Source: Edaphocola aurantiacus
GTDB taxonomy: Bacteria; Bacteroidota; Bacteroidia; Chitinophagales; Chitinophagaceae
DNA: 64,000 bases
NCBI RefSeq assembly: GCF_019797745.1
Contig: NZ_VOSI01000001.1
Coordinates: 182,918 to 246,917, forward strand
Direction: 5' to 3'
Positions 42,232-53,000 of the stretch are shown here, in pieces. The position numbers and the translations under genes were made by a program. Each line of letters begins with the position of its first letter. Positions within the stretch are counted from its first letter, which is position 1. Under the pieces are notes generated by a model. It was not told the origin of the DNA. It ran no database searches and saw nothing but the letters and a program-made list of their open reading frames with translations.

Positions 42232-42239
42232 TATTTTTG
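42232..42239 (+). promoter_or_regulatory. -7 element of porZ
   Basis: TATTTTTG ends 5 nt before the ATG at 42245. The transcript would have almost no leader. The -33 side is weak (TTTA near 42212). Confidence 0.45.
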
Positions 42240-42244
42240 ACCAT

Positions 42245-44569
42245 ATGATCAAGTTACCGCTACTGTATACTGCCGCATTCAGCATTTTAGCCTCTGTTAC
42301 TGCTCCGGCACCAGCCTCCGCGCAGCAGTTACGTCCTCCTGTTGGCCAGTGGAATACGTACCTGCCTTATGGTACAGTTCTTGATTTTGACAGCGATGGT
42401 ACAACCTTTTTCTGTGTTTCAACATCTGCCTTCTTTACTTATAATACTAAAGACGGAGGGGTAAGCGCATACAGCAAGGCCAATGGCATGAGTGATGTAG
42501 ATATGGCTAAAGTAGGATATGATGTCAGTACAGGAATGGCCGTACTCATCTATCAGAATGGCAATATTGATCTGTTTAAAGACGGACAGTTTTACAATAT
42601 TCCTGATTTCAAAATAACCACTGTAGCAGGTGACAAGACCATATATGACCTGTATTGCAGTGATGGCCATGCTTATATCAGTACCGGTATCGGACTGCTG
42701 GTCGTAAACCTCACAAAAAGAGAAATTAAAGAGACCGTACCCTTCTTCGAAGGAACAGCTCAGGGCTTAAACAGAGCATCCTCAGGTTCAGGAACAGATA
42801 TATATGCAGCCACAAGTGTAGGCTTATTTCATACCCTGACGACCAATCCCCTGATGGTTAACTATGCCAGCTGGGAACACATCAGCAGTAATAATTTTAC
42901 ATCTGTCTGCAAGAGCGGAGATAATGTATATGCCGTAAGTGGTGAGGGGATATATAAATTACAGAGCAATGTACCAGTCCTTATACACAGCAGCAATAAT
43001 AATATCATAAGGCTGCAACCTGCAAGCGACGGCCATTTATGGGTACTGACCCAGGGCAATAACGGTGCGGCTCCATATGTAGTTAAAATAGATGCTACCG
43101 GTGCCGTGCAGGACTCTATACCTAATTTTTACGCCAATACATTTATGGATTCCGGCGATGGCAAATACTGGTCTTCTGACGGCTATGCCGGTCTGAAAAG
43201 CCGTAGTGTAAATGGCAATCCTAACGATTGGACCTCTACAAATCCTGCCGGACCTTATACCAATGGCGCTTATGGGGTATGGGCCAATAACGGAGAATTC
43301 TGGCTGGCACATGGTGCCCGTGGCCTCTCTGACTGGTTTGTGAAGCTGAACCAGGATTATGTAGCCCATTACAATAACGGGGACTGGCGCCCCTTTAAAT
43401 GGGATATGCTGGCGGCAACCAGCAGTCCATTTGCCTTTACCGATGCCTTAAACATTGTTAAAGACCAAAGCAGTGCTGATGTTTATGTAGCCATGTATAA
43501 CGGTGGCATTGCCAAGATTGATAAAAACAACAGTATTACCGTATACAAACAGGGATACCTGGAGTCTAATATGGGTGGCGATACTGCCAGCTACCGTTGC
43601 ACAGATGTTGCACTGGATGGCGATAATAATTTATGGATCACGCAAAGTACGGTACAGAATGTACTTAGGGTAAAAACCAAAGCCGGCAACTGGTATAGCT
43701 ACCGCGTAAACGGGGTGAATCATGGTGCCTCTCTGTTGATTGATGATCTGGGCCAGAAGTGGTTTGCCGCAGGTACAACCGGTGGTGGTCTGGCTATTTA
43801 TAATGATAATAATACCCTCGAAAATATTAATGATGACCGCAGTGTAGTCTTAAGAAGTGGTGCAGGATCCGGTAACCTGCCGAACAACAGAGTATTAAGT
43901 CTGGCTAAAGATAAAGATGGCTCTGTATGGGTAGGTACCAGCAGTGGTATTGCTATTTATAACTGTGACCTGGATATCCGCAATGGTATTTGTGATGCCT
44001 ACCTGAAACCCCTGCAGACAGAAGGCTACAATTTTGCCAACTACATGTTTGAAGGAATTGCAGTCAATGCAATTGCCATAGATGGTGGCAACCGTAAATG
44101 GGTCGGAACGGATGTGGGCCTGTTCCTCTTATCTGAAGATGCCGAAGATATTATTGCTCAATATACAGAAGCGAATAGCCCGTTACTGTCCAATACGATC
44201 ATTAATATTGATATTGATCCTACTTTAGGTACAGTATTCGTAAGTACAGATAAAGGTTTATGTTCTTTCGGAGGTGCGGCTACTGAGGCCGGCGGCACGG
44301 TAACCAAGCCATTGTTTGTGTTCCCGAACCCAGTACCATCGGGTTATAACGGCAATATCGCAATTAAGGGTATGACTGCTGCCTCCAATGTAAAAATTAC
44401 AGACATTAATGGTCAGCTGGTATACCAGGGTACCTCAACCGGCGGACAAATTGCCTGGAATGGAAAAGACTATACCGGACGCAAAGTACAATCCGGAGTA
44501 TACCTGGTGTTTGTTGTCAGCAAAGACGGCACACAGAAAGCAACCGGCAAATTCATCATCCACGAATAA
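42245..44569 (+). CDS. porZ: Type IX secretion system protein PorZ
   Basis: A 774-residue exported protein of about the length of Porphyromonas PorZ. A signal peptide (cut near ASAQ, 27) is followed by two beta-propellers built of repeats such as DGHAYISTGIGLLVVNL, DGHLWVLTQG, DGSVWVGTSSGIAIYN and RKWVGTDVGLFLL. It ends in a T9SS-type sorting domain (VFPNPVPSGYNGNIAIKGM ... SGVYLVFVVSKDG). PorZ sits at the cell surface with PorU and helps attach A-LPS to T9SS cargo. Being next to recO is a known Bacteroidota arrangement. Other T9SS genes are not in this window. Confidence 0.85.
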   Translation: MIKLPLLYTAAFSILASVTAPAPASAQQLRPPVGQWNTYLPYGTVLDFDSDGTTFFCVSTSAFFTYNTKDGGVSAYSKANGMSDVDMAKVGYDVSTGMAVLIYQNGNIDLFKDGQFYNIPDFKITTVAGDKTIYDLYCSDGHAYISTGIGLLVVNLTKREIKETVPFFEGTAQGLNRASSGSGTDIYAATSVGLFHTLTTNPLMVNYASWEHISSNNFTSVCKSGDNVYAVSGEGIYKLQSNVPVLIHSSNNNIIRLQPASDGHLWVLTQGNNGAAPYVVKIDATGAVQDSIPNFYANTFMDSGDGKYWSSDGYAGLKSRSVNGNPNDWTSTNPAGPYTNGAYGVWANNGEFWLAHGARGLSDWFVKLNQDYVAHYNNGDWRPFKWDMLAATSSPFAFTDALNIVKDQSSADVYVAMYNGGIAKIDKNNSITVYKQGYLESNMGGDTASYRCTDVALDGDNNLWITQSTVQNVLRVKTKAGNWYSYRVNGVNHGASLLIDDLGQKWFAAGTTGGGLAIYNDNNTLENINDDRSVVLRSGAGSGNLPNNRVLSLAKDKDGSVWVGTSSGIAIYNCDLDIRNGICDAYLKPLQTEGYNFANYMFEGIAVNAIAIDGGNRKWVGTDVGLFLLSEDAEDIIAQYTEANSPLLSNTIINIDIDPTLGTVFVSTDKGLCSFGGAATEAGGTVTKPLFVFPNPVPSGYNGNIAIKGMTAASNVKITDINGQLVYQGTSTGGQIAWNGKDYTGRKVQSGVYLVFVVSKDGTQKATGKFIIHE

Positions 44570-44578
44570 CCACACATC

Positions 44579-45313
44579 ATGATTTCAGCAACCGGCGGCA
44601 TCGTACTGCGTACGGTAAAGTACGGAGACACCAGTATTATCTGTAGTATTTTCACAGAGGTATTCGGGCTGCAATCTTACCTGGTCAAAGGGGTACGATC
44701 TGACAAAAAGAACAGCAGAAAAGGTAATATCCTGCGACCGGGCTATATCCTGGATCTGCAGGTATACCGGCAACCCACCAAAAATTTACAGTATATAAAA
44801 GAGTTTCAACTGGGTTATTTCTACAATACCCTGGGAGAGCATATTGTCAAGAACAGCATCCTGCTGTTCTGCGTTGAAGTACTTTCCAACTTCCTGGTTA
44901 CGGAAGATGAGCAGCAGGATCTGTATGAATTTGCTTTATCATTTTTCAAATACCTGGATGAGGCTTCGGACAACGAGCTGACCAATCTGCCATTATACTT
45001 CCTGATACAAACAGCGCAGATCATGGGTTATGCCATCCAGAACAATTATAGTGCAGCAGACTGCTACCTGAATACTTACGAAGGACGCTTCCAGCACGCC
45101 ATTGGCATTGCCTTACCTATATTTGACAATGACATTTCAGCACTTACCAGCCGCTTTCTTGAAGCTGAAAACCTGAATGCATTTACGGCTATTCAGGCTC
45201 CGGCACAGGATCGCCGGTTCATACTGGAAGGTTATCTTCATTTCCTGCAGACACACGACAGCCACTTCAAGCCCTTACGTTCGCTGGAGGTCTTACAGGC
45301 TATTCTGCATTAG
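44579..45313 (+). CDS. recO: DNA repair protein RecO
   Basis: A 244-residue RecO: the N-terminal OB fold with GGIVLRTVKYGDTSIICSIFTE and LVKGVRSDKKNSRKGNILRPG, then the helical C-terminal part. It loads RecA with RecR during recombinational repair. It lies 9 bp after porZ, so the two are likely cotranscribed. The C-terminal zinc-finger cysteines of some RecO proteins are not evident here. The stop overlaps that of the convergent permease gene by 14 bp. Confidence 0.88.
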   Translation: MISATGGIVLRTVKYGDTSIICSIFTEVFGLQSYLVKGVRSDKKNSRKGNILRPGYILDLQVYRQPTKNLQYIKEFQLGYFYNTLGEHIVKNSILLFCVEVLSNFLVTEDEQQDLYEFALSFFKYLDEASDNELTNLPLYFLIQTAQIMGYAIQNNYSAADCYLNTYEGRFQHAIGIALPIFDNDISALTSRFLEAENLNAFTAIQAPAQDRRFILEGYLHFLQTHDSHFKPLRSLEVLQAILH

Positions 45314-46955
45314 CAGCACGCAATTTACTTTTTCGGTATCCGTATATCCCGTAAATGGTCAGTCCGAACAGCATCCAGCCGATGAATACCATCCAGCTCT
45401 GCTGCGGAATCTCAATCATCAGGTACAGGCAGCATAACAAGCCCAGTACAGGCACAACGGTATATTGCTTCCATATGGCATATACTGAGATGCAGAAGGC
45501 CAGCAGTACAAACAGCATGAACAATACATCACGGTAACCTGCAGTATACAGGTGGCGGTACGTTTCATGAAATTTATCCCAGGCAAAGAATAAAAATACG
45601 CCGAATAAAAGCGGCATTACATATCTGGAATTGATATAAGGCAGCTTAAACTTCTGTTCCGGCGCGGCTTTCGGCAGGCGCAATACCCCACCACATACCA
45701 GCACAAATGCAAATAAAGTACCGATACTGGTCAGTTCTGTCACAATATTGGCATCGATAAACAGTGCAGGTATGGCTACAATAAGGCCTGTAATAATAGT
45801 GGAGAAAGCAGGGGTTTTATATTTATGATGTAGTTTACCAAAACGGGAAGGCAATAATCCGTCACGGCTCATGCTCATCCATATGCGCGGCTGGCCAATC
45901 TGGAACACCAGCATTACACTGGTCGCAGCGACTACTGCACTGAATGAAATAATTTTACCAAGAATCGGTTTATTGATTGCCTCAAATACAAATGCGAGCG
46001 GATCAGTTACATGCTGAAACTTGCTGTAGTGTACCATACCTGTAATCACCAATGCGGTCACCACATAAATAACCGTACAGATCAATAATGAATACAGCAT
46101 CCCGCGAGGCATATCGCGCTGCGGATTCTTACACTCTTCTGCAGTTGTCGAGATCGCGTCAAAACCAATATAAGCATAGAACACGGCAGACACACCGGAT
46201 AACACTCCGGTAAAACCATTCGGCAGGAAAGGCGTGTAATTATCTGAATTGACATAAAAGACTCCTACTCCGATAACGAGTACCAGTATCACCAGCTTTA
46301 CCACCACCATAGCATTGGCACTGCGCTTACTTTCCTTAATACCGATATAGGCCAGAATCGTCACCAGTACCACAATTACAAATGCAGGCAGGTTCATGAT
46401 AATACGCATGCCGCCCAGTACAGGCGCGGTTTTCCAGGCCTGTGCCGGTATATTAGTCAGTCCGGCAGTAAAGGCCGCTTTTGCTGTTTTTCCATCAGAT
46501 ATAAGCCAGGCCGGCAAGTGTATATTTACCGCCTTAAGCATATTATTAAAATAGCCGCTCCAGCTGATGGCTACTACTATATTACCAATGGCATACTCCA
46601 GGATCAGCGCCCAGCCTATAATCCAGGCCAGTACCTCTCCGAAGGCGACATAAGAATAAGTATAGGCACTACCCGACAAGGGAATGCGTGCAGAGAACTC
46701 TGCATAGCATAATGCCGTAAAGCCACAGGTAATGGCTGTAATGATAAAAAGAAGAATCACCCCTGGTCCGCCTTTAAAAGCCGCATCCCCGATAGTGCTG
46801 AATATACCCGCGCCTATGACCGCAGCCACACCCATCATGGTGAGGTCTCGTACATTAAGGCTTTTCTTCATATGCTGGTGTTCTGCAGCCTCAAAATGAT
46901 CTGCAGTCTGCTTCAGCTGTGCGATGGTTTTCTTTCTGAAAAGGTTATCAAGCAT
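45300..46955 (-). CDS. APC-family amino acid permease
   Basis: A 551-residue inner membrane transporter with about 12-14 hydrophobic helices. The APC hallmark GVAAVIGAGIFSTIGDAAFKGGPGVILLF lies at about 43-70, followed by YAEFSARIPLSGSAYTYSYVAFGE. It resembles the cationic amino acid transporter group (CAT). The substrate is not determinable from sequence. The start at 46955 gives a short N-terminal cytoplasmic tail. Convergent with recO, divergent from the alpha-2-macroglobulin gene. Confidence 0.85.
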   Translation of the reverse strand: MLDNLFRKKTIAQLKQTADHFEAAEHQHMKKSLNVRDLTMMGVAAVIGAGIFSTIGDAAFKGGPGVILLFIITAITCGFTALCYAEFSARIPLSGSAYTYSYVAFGEVLAWIIGWALILEYAIGNIVVAISWSGYFNNMLKAVNIHLPAWLISDGKTAKAAFTAGLTNIPAQAWKTAPVLGGMRIIMNLPAFVIVVLVTILAYIGIKESKRSANAMVVVKLVILVLVIGVGVFYVNSDNYTPFLPNGFTGVLSGVSAVFYAYIGFDAISTTAEECKNPQRDMPRGMLYSLLICTVIYVVTALVITGMVHYSKFQHVTDPLAFVFEAINKPILGKIISFSAVVAATSVMLVFQIGQPRIWMSMSRDGLLPSRFGKLHHKYKTPAFSTIITGLIVAIPALFIDANIVTELTSIGTLFAFVLVCGGVLRLPKAAPEQKFKLPYINSRYVMPLLFGVFLFFAWDKFHETYRHLYTAGYRDVLFMLFVLLAFCISVYAIWKQYTVVPVLGLLCCLYLMIEIPQQSWMVFIGWMLFGLTIYGIYGYRKSKLRAANAE

Positions 46956-47031
46956 GTGATGTACCGTAATATGTTATAAAATCGGTAACAAAATAGGAAA
47001 TAATGTGGAATTCAGCGCAAAAAAACATCCT

Positions 47032-47039
47032 TACATTTG
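47032..47039 (+). promoter_or_regulatory. -7 element of the alpha-2-macroglobulin gene
   Basis: TACATTTG, a perfect TAnnTTTG, lies 29 nt before the ATG. No strong -33 is visible. Confidence 0.5.
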
Positions 47040-47068
47040 TAAATACTACTGATCCTTAAAATTTAACT

Positions 47069-50000
47069 ATGAACAAGCACATTCGTATCCTCATCAGCGG
47101 CATGCTGTTGTTGGGTAGTCATGCCTTTGCTCAAAAATCCGCTCCTCTTAAAATGTATGATTACGAACCTTCGTGGAAAAAGGTTGACTCGTTCCAGGAG
47201 ATCGGCCGGCCGCAGTCTGCACAGAAAATAGTGCAGGACATCCTCAAAAAGGCACAATCCATACAGGATGAACCTCAGATCATCAAAGCGCAAACCTGGC
47301 TCATGATGCTGAACCAGGAAGAACACGCTGACGTACTAGCCATAAAAGCCAGCGAAAAGCAACTGGCAGCAGCCACAGACCCGGTACAAAAAGCCCTCTG
47401 GGCCAATGCCACGGCAAAAGCATACCTGAGTTATCTAAATGCCAACCGATATACAATCTACGGCCGCACCCAATCTGCACAACAACAAAGCGCAGATGTG
47501 GCCACCTGGGATGTCAATGTCCTGCATGATACCATCACTCAATTGTATAAAATATCGCTGAAAGACAGGGATGCCCTGCGCAACATCCTGACCAGAGATT
47601 ACAGTGCTATTATTTCCAAGGGAGAACATACAGCCCATTTAAGACCATACCTGTACGATGTACTGGTTTTTGATGCGATTGACTATTTCTCCAATGATGA
47701 ACGCACCATCACCAAACCGGCTTATGCGTTCCAGCTGAATGAGGCTAGCTATTTTGCCGATGCAGCAACATTTGCATCCATGAAACTGGAACATAAAGAC
47801 AATACCGCACTACACTTCCAGGCATTGAAACTGTACCAGGAAGTGATACAGAGACAGATTGCACTGAAAAATAACGATGCACTGATCGATGCAGACCTGC
47901 TGCGACTGGGTTTTGTGCACACCTACAGTACCCTGCCCGATAAAGATGCACTGTACAGTAAGGCGCTGGAGCAGATTATAAACCGGGCAAGCAAACAGGA
48001 TGATGTGGCACAGGCCATGTTCCTGTTCCAACAACAAAAGTACAATCAGTACCAGGAGCAACAGAATCGTGCTCACAACGCTGGTATTAAGCGTACAGAC
48101 CAGGTAGACCTGAAAGCACTGGCCTCCAGTCTGGCAGCAATTATCACTGCTTATCCAAAATCAGAAGGGGCCGCCAATGCACGGAACCTGCTGGATGCAC
48201 TCAATAGCAAACAGCTGTCCGTTAATATGCAATCTGTGCAGATACCGGAACAGCCTGTACTGGCATCTGTCGGCTATAAAAATGTCGGTAACATCGAAAT
48301 GATGCTCTATAAATTAAGTGCAGAGGACTTTATCGGTCAGCATCCAAACCTGAAAGCGAAATCGTTGCGTACCTGGCAACAGGTATTGCCGAACAGTGAT
48401 GACCTGAAAGCACATCGCGCAGAGATTAAGATCGATGCCCTGCCTATGGGACAATATGTACTGATCATGCGCAATCCTGTTATGGATACACTGTACCACT
48501 ATTTCCAGGTAAGCAACCTTAGTATTGTTAAAGGCCCTAATGATTACCGTTCAGGCACTACATCAAAAGTATATATACTGGATCGGGAAAAGGGTACGCC
48601 TGTAGAAAATGCTACCTTACAATATAAAAAAGACAAATGGATATCCCTGGCGAAATCAGGAAAAGATGGTCTGTTGAACAATACGGTATCTAATCGTACA
48701 GTGGATTATAACACCCTGTTTGAATTAGTTCAGGGACAGGATCGCCTGATCCTGCAAAACGAAGCGGGAAGCCTGATAGAGTATGATCGTAACTATACCG
48801 AAAACAAAAAAGACCGTTACCAGGATTTCATGTTTACCGACCGGAGCATTTACCGTCCGGGACAGACGGTTTATTTCAAAGGCATCAGCCTTAAATCATC
48901 TTATGACAACAGAGTAAACAACGTTGTTGCCAACAAATCGGTTACTGTTACCTTCAGGGATGTAAACCGTCAGATGATTAAAGACATCACACTGACAACA
49001 AACGAGTATGGTTCATTCTCCGGCAGCTTTATCGCACCGGAATCGGGATTGACCGGTACCATGTTTATCCAGACAGATGAAGGTGCCGTATACTTTAATG
49101 TAGAGGAATATAAACGTCCTAAATTCCAGGTATCATTTGATACCGTAAAAAACAACTATGCACTGAATGACCAGGTAACTATAAAAGGTAAAGCAATAGC
49201 ATATGCAGGCAACAGCATCAGCAATGCACAGGTACAGTACCGCGTAGTGCGCCGTACCCGCTTCCCTTACTTCTGGAGAGCCAGCCGATGGGGCTTCCCG
49301 ATGTCCTCCGGACAGCAGGAAATGACCAATGGCACCACAGAAACAGATGCAGCCGGCAATTTCAGCATCAGCTTCAAAGCCATGCCTGATGCCAGTATTC
49401 CTGCCGATGCAGAACCGGTATTCCAGTATGAAATAACAGCAGATATCACAGATATAAACGGAGAAACCCGCAGCAGCACCTGTTATTTTTCTGCAGGCTA
49501 TACGGGTATTATCCTGGATGCTAATATACCGGCTCAAAGTACACCTGAGCAGTTAAGCAAACTGTCGATCCGTACCGAAAACCTGAACGGTGTATTCACT
49601 CCGGCTCCCGTTTCGATTAAAGTATCTCAACTAAAATCACCGGATCATTTTTACCGCGAGCGCCTCTGGGAGGCTCCTACAGACTTTATACTGAAGGAAA
49701 ATGAGTTTCATACGGCATTCCCGAATGACATGTATGGTGAGGAATGGAAACCGGAAAACAGGACTGTGACTAATGTAGTATGGGAACATCAGTATACTAC
49801 AGAAGAGGGCAATACCTTACAAACGAAAAATGACATCTGGAAGCAAACAGGCTACTACCTCATTGAGATCAATACTAAGGATCATAATGGCAAGGCTGTT
49901 ACAGAAAAGAAATATGTATTTATCTGGAATGAAAAACAACCGGAACAAAAAGAGTTTGCACTGTTCATTAAAAATGATGCGGACAAATATGAACCGGGAC

Positions 50001-53000
50001 AGCAATGGAAACAATGGGTCGTACCGGCATATAATAAAGCACACTTATTGCAATACAACAGCTGGAATAAACAATTGACCCTGGCAGCAGATAAATCCGT
50101 TCGCCAGCAGATTACCGAAGCTGATCGTGGCGGTGCCTATACCAGCTGGGCATATGTATACCAGAACCGTTTTTACTCTGGTTCAGAACAGATCAATGTG
50201 CCCTGGAGTAATAAAGAGTTGCAACTGAGCTGGGCTACCCACCGCGATAAATTACAACCCGGTGCTGCCGAAGAATGGACACTGACCATCAGCGGAACGC
50301 AGAAAGACAAAGTAGCTGCAGAAATGATGGCCACATTGTACGATGCTTCATTAGATGCATTGAAACCGCATAATTGGAGCTGGGATCTGCTGCAGCCGCA
50401 TAAGTATTTCTATGGTAACTGGGGAAGCATCTCTTTCGGACAAAACCAGGCAAGTGTTTATTCTTCGGATAACACTATTAACCCATATACTAAAGTATAC
50501 CCTTCACTTTTTGGTTATCTGCAATTCAATAGGGCATACGATGAAGTAACCGTTTACGGTGCTAGACTCGATGCCCGATCATATGTAGGCGCAATAAATA
50601 CAGTAACAGCGAAAGAAATAGCGAAAAGACCCGTAAGTAGAAATGCTAATGCTGAATCAGAAGACGCGGCGGCTGCCGCTCCGGCTGCAGCCGATGAAAA
50701 AGCTGGTGGACAGACGGAGCCAAAACCTGAGCCTACAGTTAGCCCACGCACCAATCTGAAAGAAACCGCCTTCTTTATGCCGCAAACGCATACGGATGAG
50801 CAAGGTAATGTGGTACTGAAGTTTACGATGCCGGAAGCCCTGACAGAATGGAAGTTCATGGCATTCGCCCATACCAAAGACTGGAAAACCGGCTACCTGG
50901 ACGGTAAGATCAAAACTCAGAAAGAGCTGATGGTGACCCCAAATGTGCCTCGCTTCTTCCGTCAGGGAGATGAGATGGTGCTGAGTGCGAAGATCAGTAA
51001 CCTGAGTGGCAAGGAACTAAAAGGCACGGCCACTATTTCATTTGTAAATGCACTGACCGGTCAGCCGCTGGATAAAGCCTTTGGCCAGTCCAATAGCAGC
51101 AAACCGTTCACTGTAGCTGCAGGAGACAATGTACCAGTTAGCTTTACCCTGAATGTACCACAATCTGTTTACGAACCGGTTGCGGTAAGTATCGTGGCAC
51201 AGGCAGGAAGCTTTAGCGATGGAGAGTCGCACACCATACCGGTAGTGACCAATCGTATGCTGGTTACCGAAACCCTGCCGATGCCGGTAAAAGGTGATGG
51301 TACCACAACCTTTACCCTGGATAAACTCCTGCAATCCAACCAAAGCAATAGCCTGGTACATAAAGGACTGACGATTGAGTATACGGCCAACCCGGCCTGG
51401 TACGCGGTACAGGCATTGCCTTACCTGATGGAATATCCGTACGAATGTGCCGAACAGACCTTCAACCGTTTTTATGCCAATGCACTGGCCGCTCATATTG
51501 TAGCACAGACACCAAAGATCAAAGCGATCTTTGATAAATGGAGTACGGAAGATACGACTGCCCTGCTCTCTAACCTGTCGAAAAACCAGGAACTGAAAAG
51601 CGCACTGCTGGAAGAAACCCCATGGGTACTGGAAGCACAGAGCGAACAGGAGCAGAAACGTAATATCGCGAAATTGTTTGCTACCCATAAAATGGCAGCA
51701 GAGTTGAACAAAAGCCTGGACAAACTGGGCAAGATGCAAAACAACGACGGTTCCTTCTCCTGGTTTGAAGGCATGCGTGCAGATCGCTATATCACTCAAT
51801 ATATCCTGACCGGTATCGCGAAACTGCAACAGCTGAATGTATCTACGGCACAAACCAATCGCATAGATCAGATCGTTACAAAAGGACTGCAATACCTGGA
51901 TGGGGCGATTGTGAAAGAGTACAAAGAGATCAAGAAAGAAAAACTGAAAGAGGAGCACATCAGCCAGACACAGGTGCAGTACCTGTTCCTGCGCAGCGCC
52001 TTCCCGATGATTAAAAAAGATGCCGCAACCCTAACTGCATTTAGTTACTACCTGGACCAGGGCAAAAAATACTGGACTAAACAGAACAATTATATGCAGG
52101 GTATGATTGCCCTGAGCTTGTTCCGTACCAAAGAAGTCATCGCAGCAAAATCAATACTGACCTCTTTGTCTGAAAGAGCCATACGTAATAAGGAGACCGG
52201 TATGTACTGGAAGAATAATCCGGGCTACTGGTGGTATGAAGCTCCGGTAGAAACGCAGGCATTAATGATACAGGCGTATAAAGAGATCATGAACGACCAG
52301 GCCTCTGTAGATCAGATGAACATCTGGTTACTGAAACAAAAGCAAACCCAGAACTGGCGCACAACTACTGCTACGGCTGATGCCTGTTATGCTTTATTGT
52401 CCGGTAATGCTGCCTGGTTACAAAATGAACCTAAAGTAACCATCAAAGCGGGTAGCAAAACCATTGAATCTGCTCAGATGCAGCAGGAAGCTGGTACCGG
52501 TTATTTCAAACAAAGTATTCCGGGTACTGAAGTATCGGCAGATATGGGTAACCTTTCCGTTACCGTTCAGAATAGTGCAGGCGCACAAAATGCCATTGGC
52601 TGGGGCGCTGCTTACTGGCAGTACTTCGAGAACATGAGCAAGATCAGTTCTGCTGCAAATGAAAACATGCCGTTACAGATCGAAAAGCAATTGTTTGTAA
52701 GCCGTAACAGCGACAGAGGTCCGGTGCTGACCCCGATTACAGCTAAAAGCCCTATCAAAGTGGGTGATAAAGTAACCGTAAGGGTCATTATCCGTGCCGA
52801 TCGCAGTATGGATTATGTGCACCTGAAAGATATGCGTGCCGCAGGTTTTGAACCGGTAAATGTGCTGAGCGGCTACCGCTACAACAACGGACTGGGTTAT
52901 TATGAATCGACCCGCGACCTGGCCAGCCATTTCTTTATCGACCGCCTGAACAAGGGTACTTATGTATTCGAATACCAGGTGATCGCTAACCAGAAAGGAA

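Noticed and set aside
51038..51958. 306-codon minus-strand frame opposite the alpha-2-macroglobulin
   Set aside because: Phe/Cys-rich antisense shadow crossing the thioester region.
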